A stretch of DNA of 64,000 nt from Duganella rivi (GTDB lineage Bacteria; Pseudomonadota; Gammaproteobacteria; Burkholderiales; Burkholderiaceae_D): positions 310,001 through 374,000 of the forward strand of contig NZ_WWCK01000007.1 of the NCBI RefSeq assembly GCF_009857435.1. Direction: 5' to 3'. Each line of letters begins with the position of its first letter. Positions within the stretch are counted from its first letter, which is position 1. The notes below the pieces were generated by a model, which had not been told where the DNA came from, did no database searches, and worked only from the letters and a program-made list of their open reading frames with translations. Both the position numbers and the translations under genes were made by a program. Shown piece after piece: positions 21,310-29,894 of the stretch.

Positions 21310-22539
21310 ATGGCTTTCCTTACGAAAAAGAAGTTGGGGCTGGCTATCGGCCTGCTCGTGATCGGCGGCGCTGCGGCCGCCTTCTATTCCAAAAGTAAGA
21401 CCCCTGTGGTGGAAGCGCCACGTTTCCGCACTGCGCCGGTTGATACCGGCAATATCACGCAGTCGGTGACGGCGACTGGCACCATTAATCCGGTGGCGCT
21501 GATCAATATCGGCTCGCAGGTTTCCGGCACGGTGAGCGAATTGAAGGCGGACTTCAACGACCACGTGACCAAGGGACAGGTGCTGCTGAAACTCGACCCG
21601 ACCATCTTCAATGCGCAGATACGCCAGGCCGAGGCGCAGCTGGCGTCGGCGCGCGCGTCGCTGCGGCTGGCGCAGGCCACGCACTCGCGCAATCAAACGC
21701 TGGTGACGCAGAGTTTTATCTCGCCGCTGGCGCTGGATCAGTCCAAGCGCGAGGTCGACGTGGCGCTGGCGAATATCCAGCTGGCCGAGGCGCAGCTGGC
21801 GCGGGCGCAGGCGGACTTGAATAACTCCGTGATCCGCGCGCCGATTGATGGCGTGATTATCAAGCGCACCGTGGATCTGGGGCAGACGGTGGCGGCGTCG
21901 TTCACCACGCCGCAGCTGTTCCAGATCGCGCGTGATCTGACCAAGATGCAGATCGACACCAGCGTCTCCGAGGCCGATGTCGGTTCGCTCAAGGAAGGGC
22001 AGGAAGCGCGCTTCGTGGTCGATGCCTACCCGGACAAGGAATTCAGCGCGCGCATGCGCCAGTTCCGCCTCGCCGCCAACGTGGTGCAGAACGTGGTGAC
22101 CTACAACGTGGTGCTGGACGTGGATAACCAGGAGGAGCTGCTCAAGCCCGGCATGACGGCGCAGGTGCGTCTGCTGGTCGGCAATCGCCAGCAGGTGCTG
22201 CGCATCCCAACCGCTGCGCTGCGCTTCCGCTTGAGCGATGAAGAGATTGAGAGGCAGAAGAAGCTTGCTGCGTCGGCCTCCGCTTCCGCATCGGCGTCCG
22301 CAAGCGCAACTGCCAATGCCGCCGCGCCGCAGGACGACGATGCTGGCTTCCGCAGCAAGTCCGACCTGGCGCGCCTGTTCCGCATCTACACGCTGGACGC
22401 GCACAATCAGCCCAAGCCGATGGAAGTGAAGATTGGCCTGTCCAACTTCCGCTACACCGAAATCGTCGGCGGCGATTTGAAGAAGGGCGATCAGGTCATC
22501 ACGCGCGCCATCGTCAATGAGAAAGAGGGCGGGCTGTGA
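21310..22539 (+). CDS. macA: MacA-like periplasmic adaptor subunit (HlyD/RND-MFP family)
   Basis: A 409-residue adaptor with one N-terminal membrane anchor (about 8-28), a biotinyl-lipoyl-like half (GSQVSGTVSEL, near 78), a coiled-coil hairpin (about 100-175), the second lipoyl half (VIRAPIDGVI) and beta-barrel and membrane-proximal domains. It would link the MacB-type ABC transporter to an outer membrane channel. A low-complexity Ser-Ala tract of about 20 residues near 318-337 interrupts the C-terminal domain, which is unusual. The GTG of the ATPase gene overlaps its stop by four bases. The symbol is by family only; no TolC gene is in the window. Confidence 0.88.
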   Translation: MAFLTKKKLGLAIGLLVIGGAAAAFYSKSKTPVVEAPRFRTAPVDTGNITQSVTATGTINPVALINIGSQVSGTVSELKADFNDHVTKGQVLLKLDPTIFNAQIRQAEAQLASARASLRLAQATHSRNQTLVTQSFISPLALDQSKREVDVALANIQLAEAQLARAQADLNNSVIRAPIDGVIIKRTVDLGQTVAASFTTPQLFQIARDLTKMQIDTSVSEADVGSLKEGQEARFVVDAYPDKEFSARMRQFRLAANVVQNVVTYNVVLDVDNQEELLKPGMTAQVRLLVGNRQQVLRIPTAALRFRLSDEEIERQKKLAASASASASASASATANAAAPQDDDAGFRSKSDLARLFRIYTLDAHNQPKPMEVKIGLSNFRYTEIVGGDLKKGDQVITRAIVNEKEGGL

Positions 22540-23261
22540 GCGAGCTGCTGATCGATATCCGTCAAGTTACCAAGAGCTACTTCTCGGGCAGCGTGGAAAC
22601 GCAGGTGCTGTTTGGCGTCGACCTTGCCGTGCCGCGCGGCGATTTCCTCGCGGTGATGGGGCAATCCGGCTCGGGCAAATCGACGCTGATGAATATCTTC
22701 GGCTGCCTCGATCAAGCGACCGGCGGCAGCTACTTCCTCAACGGCGTCGACACGCTGACGCTGTCGCGCAACGAGCTGGCGAGCATCCGCAACCGCACCA
22801 TCGGCTTCGTGTTCCAGAGCTTTAACCTGATCAAGCGCATGAGTGTGGCGGAGAACGTGGCGCTGCCGCTGATCTACGCCGGCGTATCGCGCTCCAGGGC
22901 GCACGCCAAGGCCTTGCTGGAACTGGAGCGCGTGGGCTTGAAGGAGATGGCCAAGCGCACGCCGAACCAGCTATCCGGCGGCCAGCAGCAGCGCGTGGCG
23001 ATTGCGCGCGCGCTGGTCGGCGATCCGCCGCTGATCCTGGCCGACGAACCGACCGGCAATCTCGATACGCAAACCAGCGAAGAGATCATGCGCTCGTTCC
23101 AGCAGTTGAACGAGGAGCGCGGCATCACCATTCTGCTGGTGACGCACGAGCCGGATATCGCCGCTTACAGCAAGCGCCTGGTGCGCCTCAAGGACGGCCG
23201 CGTGCTGTACGACGGCCCTTCCGCTGAGGGCTTGCAGCAAATGAACGCCATAACGGTATAA
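22536..23261 (+). CDS. MacB-type ABC transporter ATP-binding protein
   Basis: A 241-residue ABC ATPase with Walker A GQSGSGKST near 46, signature LSGGQQQR near 148, Walker B LILADEPTGNLD near 168 and the H-loop in VTHEPD. It belongs to the LolD/MacB/FtsE group. The GTG start overlaps the adaptor stop and the permease begins 16 bases after this stop, so all three genes are one operon. In E. coli MacB, ATPase and permease are one chain; here they are separate. Confidence 0.93.
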   Translation: MSELLIDIRQVTKSYFSGSVETQVLFGVDLAVPRGDFLAVMGQSGSGKSTLMNIFGCLDQATGGSYFLNGVDTLTLSRNELASIRNRTIGFVFQSFNLIKRMSVAENVALPLIYAGVSRSRAHAKALLELERVGLKEMAKRTPNQLSGGQQQRVAIARALVGDPPLILADEPTGNLDTQTSEEIMRSFQQLNEERGITILLVTHEPDIAAYSKRLVRLKDGRVLYDGPSAEGLQQMNAITV

Positions 23262-23277
23262 CGAAGATTAAACGCAT

Positions 23278-24501
23278 ATGAACTTTTTACAGATCGTCGT
23301 AGAGGCGTTTCGCTCGATGATGGCGAACCGCCTGCGCACGCTGTTGACCATGTTGGGCATCATCATCGGCATTACGTCGGTGGTGCTGCTGCTGGCGGTG
23401 GGCGACAGCATGAAGCGCTTTATCGCCAAGGAACTGGAACAGCTGGGCACCAATATGCTGTTCATTTCACCGGGCGGCGATCGCGCGCAGCAGCAGCGCA
23501 TGCGCAGTGGCGCGCAGCCGGCGTTGACCATCCGCGATGCGGCGGCGCTGGATCAACTGCCATCGCTGGCCGGCGCGGCGCCGGTGCTGCAAGGCGGCTT
23601 CAATCTCGCCGTCGGCAACGAGAACGCGGTGAAGACGATACATGGCGTGACGCCGGCCATGTTCAAGATACGCGGCTGGAAGGTCGACAAGGGCAGCGCC
23701 TTCAGCGACGCCGACGTGCGCTCGGCCGCGCGCATGGTGGTCATCGGCCGCAAGATCGCCGACCAGTTCTTCTACAAGCAAGATCCGCTGGGCAAATACA
23801 TCCGCATCGAGAACGTGTCATTCCAGGTGGTGGGCGTGTTGTACGGCGAGGGCAAGCAGGTGGACGGCGGCGACTTGAGCGAGTACGTGATCGTGCCCAT
23901 TACGGCGGCATCGGCCAACCTGGTGAAGGTGCAGTTCCCCGGCAATGTGCATTACGTGGTGGCGCAAGGTAAGTCCGGCGGCAATTTGCAGGACGCGATC
24001 CAGGACATCAACGAAACGCTGCGCGACCGCCACCACATCAAGATCGATCAGCCGGATGACTTCCGCATCGATAACCTGGCGTCGTTCGCGGAGACGGCGC
24101 AGAAGATCAGCGCCGGCATTGCGCTGCTGCTTGGCTTGATCGGCGCGATCTCGCTGGTGGTGGGCGGCATCGGCATCATGAACATCATGCTGGTGTCGGT
24201 GACGGAGCGCACGCGCGAAATCGGCATCCGCATGGCGATCGGCGCCAAGCCGCGCGACGTGCTGCTGCAGTTTTTGACCGAGGCGGTGGTGATCTGTTTA
24301 GTTGGCGGGATTTTCGGCATCCTGCTCGCCAGCGGCGCGGCGGCGGGGATTACGGCGACCGGCAAGTTCGACGTCATCATCACCTTGCGCGCGGTGATCG
24401 TGGCTTGCGGTTTTTCCAGCTTGGTGGGCGTGTTCTTCGGCTTCTATCCGGCGCGCAGGGCATCGCGCCTGCTGCCGGTGGATTGCCTGCGCTACGAGTG
24501 A
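23278..24501 (+). CDS. MacB-type ABC transporter permease
   Basis: A 407-residue permease of the MacB/FtsX type: one N-terminal helix (about 20-45), a large periplasmic domain (about 50-275) and three C-terminal helices (about 280-305, 335-355, 365-390). The TEVxxR-type family segment appears as VTERTREIGIRMAIGA. With the adaptor and ATPase it forms a tripartite pump that in known members exports macrolides, siderophores, peptides or lipopeptides; the substrate here cannot be inferred. It ends one base before the convergent hypothetical gene. Confidence 0.93.
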   Translation: MNFLQIVVEAFRSMMANRLRTLLTMLGIIIGITSVVLLLAVGDSMKRFIAKELEQLGTNMLFISPGGDRAQQQRMRSGAQPALTIRDAAALDQLPSLAGAAPVLQGGFNLAVGNENAVKTIHGVTPAMFKIRGWKVDKGSAFSDADVRSAARMVVIGRKIADQFFYKQDPLGKYIRIENVSFQVVGVLYGEGKQVDGGDLSEYVIVPITAASANLVKVQFPGNVHYVVAQGKSGGNLQDAIQDINETLRDRHHIKIDQPDDFRIDNLASFAETAQKISAGIALLLGLIGAISLVVGGIGIMNIMLVSVTERTREIGIRMAIGAKPRDVLLQFLTEAVVICLVGGIFGILLASGAAAGITATGKFDVIITLRAVIVACGFSSLVGVFFGFYPARRASRLLPVDCLRYE

Positions 24502-24502
24502 A

Positions 24503-24964
24503 TCAGTAATCGAACTTGGTGCTGCGGCCGCCGGCCTTGTGGTAGATGGTGTGCTCGGCACGTTCCTGGCGCAGCTGCTCGCGGCGTTCGCGGGTGGCTT
24601 GCGCGCGCTCTTCGCGGCGGGCGTTTTGCTCGTCGATACGGTGCTGCATGGCCAGCCCTTGCTTGCTGTTGTGGAGCAGGCCGAATTTCTGGCGCAGCGC
24701 CGCCGTCCACAGCAGGAAGATCAAAATCAACGCCAGCAGGTAGACGGTTTGCCAGATGCCGTAGTTTTGGCTGATGAAGGGGAATAGCGGCGCGGCGTGT
24801 TCCAGCCAGCCCTGTCCCAGCACTCCGAGTCCGCCCGCCAGCAGGCCGATACCGAAGGTCTTGGTAATCATCCAGCGGCTGGCCTTGATGCGCGACTCCC
24901 AGAAGGTGTGCGGATCGTCGTTCAGCTGGTCGAGATAGCGGGTGTGGTCGTGTTGGGTGGTCAT
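24503..24964 (-). CDS. Hypothetical two-helix membrane protein with basic C-terminal coiled region
   Basis: A 153-residue protein I do not recognise. Two hydrophobic segments (about 32-55 and 70-90) form a hairpin, followed by a highly charged Arg/Glu/Gln-rich stretch (about 100-135) likely to be helical and cytoplasmic. The start at ATG 24964 has no clear ribosome site. It converges on the MacB-type permease gene with one base between stop codons, so the two transcripts may interfere. Confidence 0.7.
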   Translation of the reverse strand: MTTQHDHTRYLDQLNDDPHTFWESRIKASRWMITKTFGIGLLAGGLGVLGQGWLEHAAPLFPFISQNYGIWQTVYLLALILIFLLWTAALRQKFGLLHNSKQGLAMQHRIDEQNARREERAQATRERREQLRQERAEHTIYHKAGGRSTKFDY

Positions 24965-25076
24965 AGCGACAATGTTTTAGGGCGCTGATAGTGCGGCAGC
25001 GATTATCGCATATTTTTCCACAGGGAAATTATGTTGGCTTTGATCTATGCCAGATTTTTTGCTCTATCATGGCCGG

Positions 25077-26351
25077 ATGATAAAACGTTTAATCTCGGCG
25101 GCCTTGCTGGTCGCGTCACTGAATGCTGAGGCCGTGCCAGTGCTGTCCGTCGTGGGCGAGGGTTGGGCGAATAATTCGGTCAACGCGGTGGTGTTCCGCA
25201 AAAATTCGCTGGTCACGCATGGCGATGCGCAGTACGTGGCTTACTACGACGCGGATCGTTACCTGGTACTGGGCAAGCGCGCGCTGGGCAGCACGCGGTG
25301 GATCACGCGGCGCACGGCGTGGCAGGGCAATGCGGCCGATGCACATAACGCCATCAGCATCATGGTCGATGGCGCGGGCTACTTGCACGTGTCGTGGGAT
25401 CATCACAATAATCCGCTGCGTTACGCGCGCAGTGCGGCGCCGGGATCGCTGGAGCTGGGGCCTAAGCAGGCCATGACCGGCATCGATGAAGGCGAGGTGT
25501 CGTATCCCGAATTTCACCGGCTGCCGGATGGGAACCTGCTGTTTTTCTATCGGCTCGGCGGATCGGGGCGCGGTGATCTGATCATCAACCGCTACGACGT
25601 GAGCACGCAGAGCTGGAAGCGGCTGCACACCAATCTGATTTCCGGCGAAGGCAAACGCAATGCTTATTGGCAGGCCTTCCTCGATCATCGGGGCACGCTG
25701 CATGTGTCGTGGGTATGGCGCGAGTCGCCGGACGTGGCGAGTAATCACGATATGGCATATGCGCGCTCGCGCGATGGCGGCGTGACGTGGGAGCGGTCGG
25801 ACGGCACGCCGTACACGCTGCCGATCAACGCGGCCAGCGCCGAGTATGCGCTGCGCATTCCGCAGAATTCCGAGTTGATTAATCAGACCTCGATGGCGGC
25901 CGATGGTGAAGGCCGTCCTTACATCGCCAGCTATTGGCGCGATGCCGGCTCCTCGGTGCCGCAGTATCACGTGGTGTATCACACGGGATCGGCGTGGCAG
26001 GTGCGCGCGCTGGATTTTCGCAAGACGCCATTCACGCTGGGCGGGCAGGGCACCAAGCGGATTCCGATTGCGCGTCCGCAGATCATGGTCGGCAAGGCCG
26101 GTACGCTGCTGGTGTTCCGCGACGAGGAGCGCGGCAGCAAGGTCTCGGTGGCCATGCTGCATGGCGACTCGTGGAAGGTGCAGGATTTGACCACATCATC
26201 GGTCGGCGCGTGGGAGCCTAGCTACGATACCGAGTTGTGGCGGCGCAGCGGCACGCTGAGTTTATTTGTCCAAAATGTTCAACAAGTTGATGGTGAAGGA
26301 CATGCTTTTGTGCCGCCTTCCGCCGTTACAGTTCTGGACTGGACGCCATAG
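25077..26351 (+). CDS. Secreted BNR_4 beta-propeller protein, polysaccharide-lyase-like
   Basis: A 424-residue protein with a Sec signal (residues 1-20, ending NAEA). The body has repeated beta-blade motifs, including the family-like HVSWDHHNNPLRYARS near residue 100, RSRDGGVTWERSDG near 235 and a propeller-wide pattern of W/Y-rich strands. The His pair and overall layout resemble BNR_4-domain proteins, among them ulvan lyases of PL24/PL25, whose seven-bladed propellers cleave glucuronyl-rhamnose sulfate polysaccharides. Substrate is unknown. ATG 25077 is chosen because it starts the signal peptide; an earlier in-frame codon at 25047 would put ten extra residues before it. Confidence 0.75.
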   Translation: MIKRLISAALLVASLNAEAVPVLSVVGEGWANNSVNAVVFRKNSLVTHGDAQYVAYYDADRYLVLGKRALGSTRWITRRTAWQGNAADAHNAISIMVDGAGYLHVSWDHHNNPLRYARSAAPGSLELGPKQAMTGIDEGEVSYPEFHRLPDGNLLFFYRLGGSGRGDLIINRYDVSTQSWKRLHTNLISGEGKRNAYWQAFLDHRGTLHVSWVWRESPDVASNHDMAYARSRDGGVTWERSDGTPYTLPINAASAEYALRIPQNSELINQTSMAADGEGRPYIASYWRDAGSSVPQYHVVYHTGSAWQVRALDFRKTPFTLGGQGTKRIPIARPQIMVGKAGTLLVFRDEERGSKVSVAMLHGDSWKVQDLTTSSVGAWEPSYDTELWRRSGTLSLFVQNVQQVDGEGHAFVPPSAVTVLDWTP

Positions 26352-26395
26352 CACTTCCTCACTAACATAGCTTCCTTTCAACCTTGAGAGATGCC

Positions 26396-27928
26396 ATGAA
26401 ATCCAAGCTTGCCGTATTGATGTTGGCCGCCGCCACCAGCGTCGCCTTCGCACAAGATGCCGACAAGGCGCCAGCCCTCAGCAAAGAACGCGCCGCAGAA
26501 CTGCAGGCCAGCGAGCGTTTGCTGAAAGCAGATTCGCAGGTGAGCAAGACCGGGCAAGTGACCATCAAGGGCAAGGTTGTGCCGTACAAAGTCACCGCAG
26601 GCACGCAGCCGGTGTGGGATAAGGATGGCAAGGTGTCGGCGTCGCTGTTCTACACCTACTACCAGCGCAGCGATGTGAGCGACAAGAGCAAGCGTCCGCT
26701 GGTGATTTCGTTTAACGGCGGCCCTGGTTCGGCGTCGGTGTGGATGCACGTTGCGTACACCGGCCCTAAAGTATTGAATCTGGATGCGGAAGGTTATCCG
26801 GTGCAGCCTTACGGCGTGAAGGACAATCCGCACTCCATCCTCGACGTGGCCGATATTATTTATATCGATCCGGTCAACACCGGCTTCTCGCGCGTGCTGG
26901 ATGGGAAGGCTGACCGCGCGCGCTTCTTCGGCGTGAATGCGGACATCCAGTATCTGGCGGAGTGGGTGAGCACCTTCGTGTCGCGCGAAGGCCGCTGGAC
27001 TTCGCCGAAGTATCTGATCGGCGAAAGCTACGGCACCTCGCGCGTGGCGGGCCTGGCGCTGGAATTGCAAAATGCGCAGTGGATGTATTTGAACGGCGTG
27101 GTGCTGGTGTCGCCGACGGAGCTGGGCCTGAAGCGTGACGGCGTGGTGGATGATGCGCTGAAGCTGCCGTACTACGCGGCCACCGCGTGGTATCAGAAAG
27201 TGCTACCAGCCGATCTGCAGGCGAAAGACTTGAAAGACGTGCTGCCGGAAGTGGAAGCCTTCACCACCGATGAACTGCTGCCGGCGCTGGCCAAGGGCGG
27301 CTTCCTCGACGTGACCAAGCGAGCGGAGATCGCAGCCAAGGTGGCGCGCTATTCCGGCTTGTCGGCAGAGTACGTGGTGCAGAATAATCTGGCGGTGCAG
27401 CCGGAGCAGTTCTGGAAAGAGCTGTTGCGCAAGCGCGGCAAGACCGTGGGCCGCCTGGACTCGCGCTACCTGGGCATCGACAAGACTGATTCCGGCGACA
27501 AGGTGGACTACAACGCCGAGCTGACCTCGTGGCTGCACTCGTTCACGCCGGCCATCAACCAGTACCTGCGCAATGACCTCGGCTACAAGACCGACATCAA
27601 GTACAACCTGTTCGGCGACGTGCATCCGTGGGACTTCAAGAACGAGAAGACCGGTGAGAACCTGCGCCTGGCGATGGCCGCCAATCCGTATCTGAAAGTG
27701 CTGATTCAGTCCGGCTACTACGACGGCGCCTGCACCTACTTCGACGCCAAGTACACCATGTGGCAACTGGACCCAAGCGGCAAGATGAAAGACCGCCTGT
27801 CGTTCGAAGGCTACCGCAGCGGCCACATGATGTATCTGCGTTCGGAAGACCTGGCCACGGCCAACGACGACCTGCGCAACTTCATCAAATCCGCAACGCC
27901 AGCGCCTAACGCGCCGGCGAAATACTAA
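26396..27928 (+). CDS. Secreted S10 family serine carboxypeptidase
   Basis: A 510-residue peptidase with a signal peptide (about 1-19, ending AFA). The S10 landmarks are present: the oxyanion stretch FNGGPGSASVW near 106, the nucleophile in GESYGTSR near 206, the Asp in SGYYDGACTYF near 440 and the His in YRSGHMMYL near 475. S10 enzymes remove C-terminal residues from peptides, often at acidic pH, and are uncommon in bacteria outside some environmental groups. ATG 26396 follows GAGAGATG. A terminator follows the stop closely, so it is likely monocistronic. Confidence 0.92.
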   Translation: MKSKLAVLMLAAATSVAFAQDADKAPALSKERAAELQASERLLKADSQVSKTGQVTIKGKVVPYKVTAGTQPVWDKDGKVSASLFYTYYQRSDVSDKSKRPLVISFNGGPGSASVWMHVAYTGPKVLNLDAEGYPVQPYGVKDNPHSILDVADIIYIDPVNTGFSRVLDGKADRARFFGVNADIQYLAEWVSTFVSREGRWTSPKYLIGESYGTSRVAGLALELQNAQWMYLNGVVLVSPTELGLKRDGVVDDALKLPYYAATAWYQKVLPADLQAKDLKDVLPEVEAFTTDELLPALAKGGFLDVTKRAEIAAKVARYSGLSAEYVVQNNLAVQPEQFWKELLRKRGKTVGRLDSRYLGIDKTDSGDKVDYNAELTSWLHSFTPAINQYLRNDLGYKTDIKYNLFGDVHPWDFKNEKTGENLRLAMAANPYLKVLIQSGYYDGACTYFDAKYTMWQLDPSGKMKDRLSFEGYRSGHMMYLRSEDLATANDDLRNFIKSATPAPNAPAKY

Positions 27929-27935
27929 AGAGCTA

Positions 27936-27965
27936 AGCCCGGTTTTTACACCGGGCTTTTTTTAT
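27936..27965 (+). terminator. Rho-independent terminator of the S10 peptidase gene
   Basis: AGCCCGG pairs with CCGGGCT around an 8-base loop and is followed by a run of T residues. It begins eight bases after the peptidase stop and overlaps the stop codon end of the convergent glycine-zipper gene. Confidence 0.9.
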
Positions 27966-28441
27966 TGCTGCGGTTGCTGATTGCGCTTGGCGATCTCGTT
28001 ACCGACGTAACCGCCGCCGACCGCACCGGCAATGGTCGCCAGCTTGCGGCCGTTGCCGCTACCCACTTGATTCCCCAGCAAGCCACCGACCACTGCGCCG
28101 ATACCGATGCCGACCGCGCTGTTTTGTGGCGCCGGTGCAGGGGCTGGCGCTGGCGCTTGCGCTTGCGCTACTTGAGGCTGGGGCTGTGGCGCATTCACGT
28201 GATGCACCACGGTTTTGTGTTCAACCACGCGGCGCGGTTCAGGTGTCGGCACTGGCGCTGGCGCAGCAACGGGAGCCGCAGTGGAGACCACCGGCATAGG
28301 TTCTGTGGCAGGTGCAGTAGTCGCCTTCGAGTCCGGCAGCAGACCGGCAATCGAGGCGGCGCCAACGAGGCTCACCAAAGTCACCGAAGCGGCGGCAACA
28401 GCCATCATAGGATGAATGCGGGTGCGTGCGATCTGTTCCAT
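27962..28441 (-). CDS. Glycine-zipper 2TM domain protein
   Basis: A 159-residue envelope protein. It has an N-terminal membrane helix or uncleaved signal (about 12-35), a Pro/Ala/Gln-rich linker (about 45-110) and a C-terminal glycine zipper (about 112-150) with IGIGAVVGGLLGNQVGSG and IAGAVGGGYVGNE, the SlyB/Rick_17kDa type. Such domains insert in or brace the outer membrane. ATG 28441 is chosen because AGGAGA lies six bases upstream; the longer frame to 28537 lacks this. It ends convergent with the S10 peptidase. Confidence 0.88.
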   Translation of the reverse strand: MEQIARTRIHPMMAVAAASVTLVSLVGAASIAGLLPDSKATTAPATEPMPVVSTAAPVAAPAPVPTPEPRRVVEHKTVVHHVNAPQPQPQVAQAQAPAPAPAPAPQNSAVGIGIGAVVGGLLGNQVGSGNGRKLATIAGAVGGGYVGNEIAKRNQQPQQ

Positions 28442-28540
28442 TTGTTCTCTCCTGAATATCGCCATCAGCGGCGCTTGCTCATACAACGAGCCAGAGAGAA
28501 CAGCCGGTGACGCAAAAAGTGTATCCCGCGTAAGCAATTG

Positions 28541-28672
28541 TTACGCAATCACAATTCCCATAATCAGTAACGCGGCCTGGGCGACTCCAAAGACGATGAT
28601 CCATCGCCTGACCTCGGTGGTGAGGTCTTCGACTGCGGCCGCAATGCGCATTTCAAATTGGTCAATCACCAT
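28541..28672 (-). CDS. Small single-helix membrane protein (43 residues)
   Basis: A short frame of 43 codons plus stop. The ATG is preceded by AAGGAGGGTG, about as strong a ribosome site as any in the window, which is the main evidence that it is translated. The first half is acidic and amphipathic (FEMRIAAAVEDLTTEVRR) and the second half, WIIVFGVAQAALLIMGIVIA, is a membrane helix ending at the C-terminus. The layout resembles the tail of DUF1640/XhlA-like coiled-coil anchors, so it may be a trimmed relative. It lies 99 bases upstream of the glycine-zipper gene on the same strand. Confidence 0.6.
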   Translation of the reverse strand: MVIDQFEMRIAAAVEDLTTEVRRWIIVFGVAQAALLIMGIVIA

Positions 28673-28827
28673 TCACCCTCCTTGCAGTAAGACTTAGCGG
28701 GATGGAAAAAGTTCTATTCGGCTTATCTGATACTAATGGTTGAAACTGTAGGCGATGATTGCTGGCTAGCGGAGATGTAATCGGGAGGCCATACTGCGTT
28801 CATCAACCCTTACTTGAGGAGCACAAA

Positions 28828-29742
28828 ATGAACAAGGCAATCAAAGGTTTCCGTCAATTGGTACTGGCTGCAACGCTGGCTGGCGCATCGTTGGCACAGG
28901 CGGCTGCACCTACTGGCTACACCGACAAAGTCGCACAGGTGAACGGCACCCAGATCCACTACCAAGTCGGCGGCAAAGGCACGCCAGTGGTTCTGCTGCA
29001 CGGCTACACCCAAACCGGCCACATGTGGACTCCGATCATGGCGGAACTGGCCAAGACCCACACCGTGATCGTGCCTGACCTGCGCGGCGCCGGCGCCTCG
29101 GCCAAAGCCCCAGAGGGTTACGAAAAAGCCGATATGGCCAAAGACATCCACGAACTGGTGAAAACCGTCAGCACCGAACCAGCCACCGTGGTCGGTCATG
29201 ACATCGGCATGATGGTCGCTTACGCCTACGCCGCCCAATATCCGCAAGACACCCAAAAGCTGGCGCTGATGGACGCCTTCCTGCCCGGCATCGGCAACTG
29301 GAAAGATATGTTCCTGCTGCGCGACCTGTGGCACTTCCACTTCTACGGCGAAACGCCGGAGCAATTGGTGAAAGGCCGCGAGCGCACCTACTTCGAACAT
29401 TTCTGGAATGATTTTGCCGCCGACCGCAACCACTCGATCCCGGAAGCAGACCGCAAGCTGTACGCCAAAGCCTATGCCCAACCGGGCGCGATCCACTCCG
29501 GCTTCGAATACTTCAAAGCCTTCCCGCGTGACGCAGAACGTTTTGCCGAACTGGGCAAAACCAAGCTGACCATGCCGGTACTGGTGATCGCCGGTGAAAA
29601 ATCGGGCGGCGAGTTCCTGGTCAACCAAGTCAAACTGGTGGCTGACAATGTGGAAAGCAACGTCGTCCAAGGTTCCGGCCACTGGCTGATGGAAGAAGCG
29701 CCACAACAAACCATCCCAGCGCTGATTGGCTTCATCAAGTAA
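28828..29742 (+). CDS. Secreted alpha/beta hydrolase, epoxide hydrolase-like
   Basis: A 304-residue protein with a signal peptide (about 1-27, ending AQAA). The alpha/beta hydrolase fold shows the oxyanion motif LLHGYTQTG near 54, the Asp-type nucleophile elbow VVGHDIGMMVA near 120, where Asp replaces the usual Ser as in epoxide hydrolases and haloalkane dehalogenases, and the His in GSGHWLMEE near 288. It is likely periplasmic or secreted. ATG 28828 follows GAGGA and leads straight into the signal peptide. A strong terminator follows. Confidence 0.88.
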   Translation: MNKAIKGFRQLVLAATLAGASLAQAAAPTGYTDKVAQVNGTQIHYQVGGKGTPVVLLHGYTQTGHMWTPIMAELAKTHTVIVPDLRGAGASAKAPEGYEKADMAKDIHELVKTVSTEPATVVGHDIGMMVAYAYAAQYPQDTQKLALMDAFLPGIGNWKDMFLLRDLWHFHFYGETPEQLVKGRERTYFEHFWNDFAADRNHSIPEADRKLYAKAYAQPGAIHSGFEYFKAFPRDAERFAELGKTKLTMPVLVIAGEKSGGEFLVNQVKLVADNVESNVVQGSGHWLMEEAPQQTIPALIGFIK

Positions 29743-29755
29743 GCCCTAGGCGACA

Positions 29756-29791
29756 AAAAGCCCGCGAAGATGTGTAGCTTCGCGGGCTTTT
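29756..29791 (+). terminator. Rho-independent terminator of the epoxide hydrolase-like gene
   Basis: A perfect 14-base stem (AAAAGCCCGCGAAG with CTTCGCGGGCTTTT) around an 8-base loop, with T-rich 3' arm. It begins 14 bases after the stop and isolates the hydrolase from the phosphoribosyltransferase gene. Confidence 0.9.
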
Positions 29792-29894
29792 CTGCTTACA
29801 TTGTTGACGATCAAAGATTACTAAGTAGCCCTCTGAATAATGACCGGTATCGCCCATTTGCGGCGGCCGGATTTCCAATCTTGAGGGGGTGCTC

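Noticed and set aside
28416..28697. Plus-strand 93-codon frame in the gap before the epoxide hydrolase-like gene
   Set aside because: No ribosome site, and it covers the better-supported 43-codon gene on the other strand.
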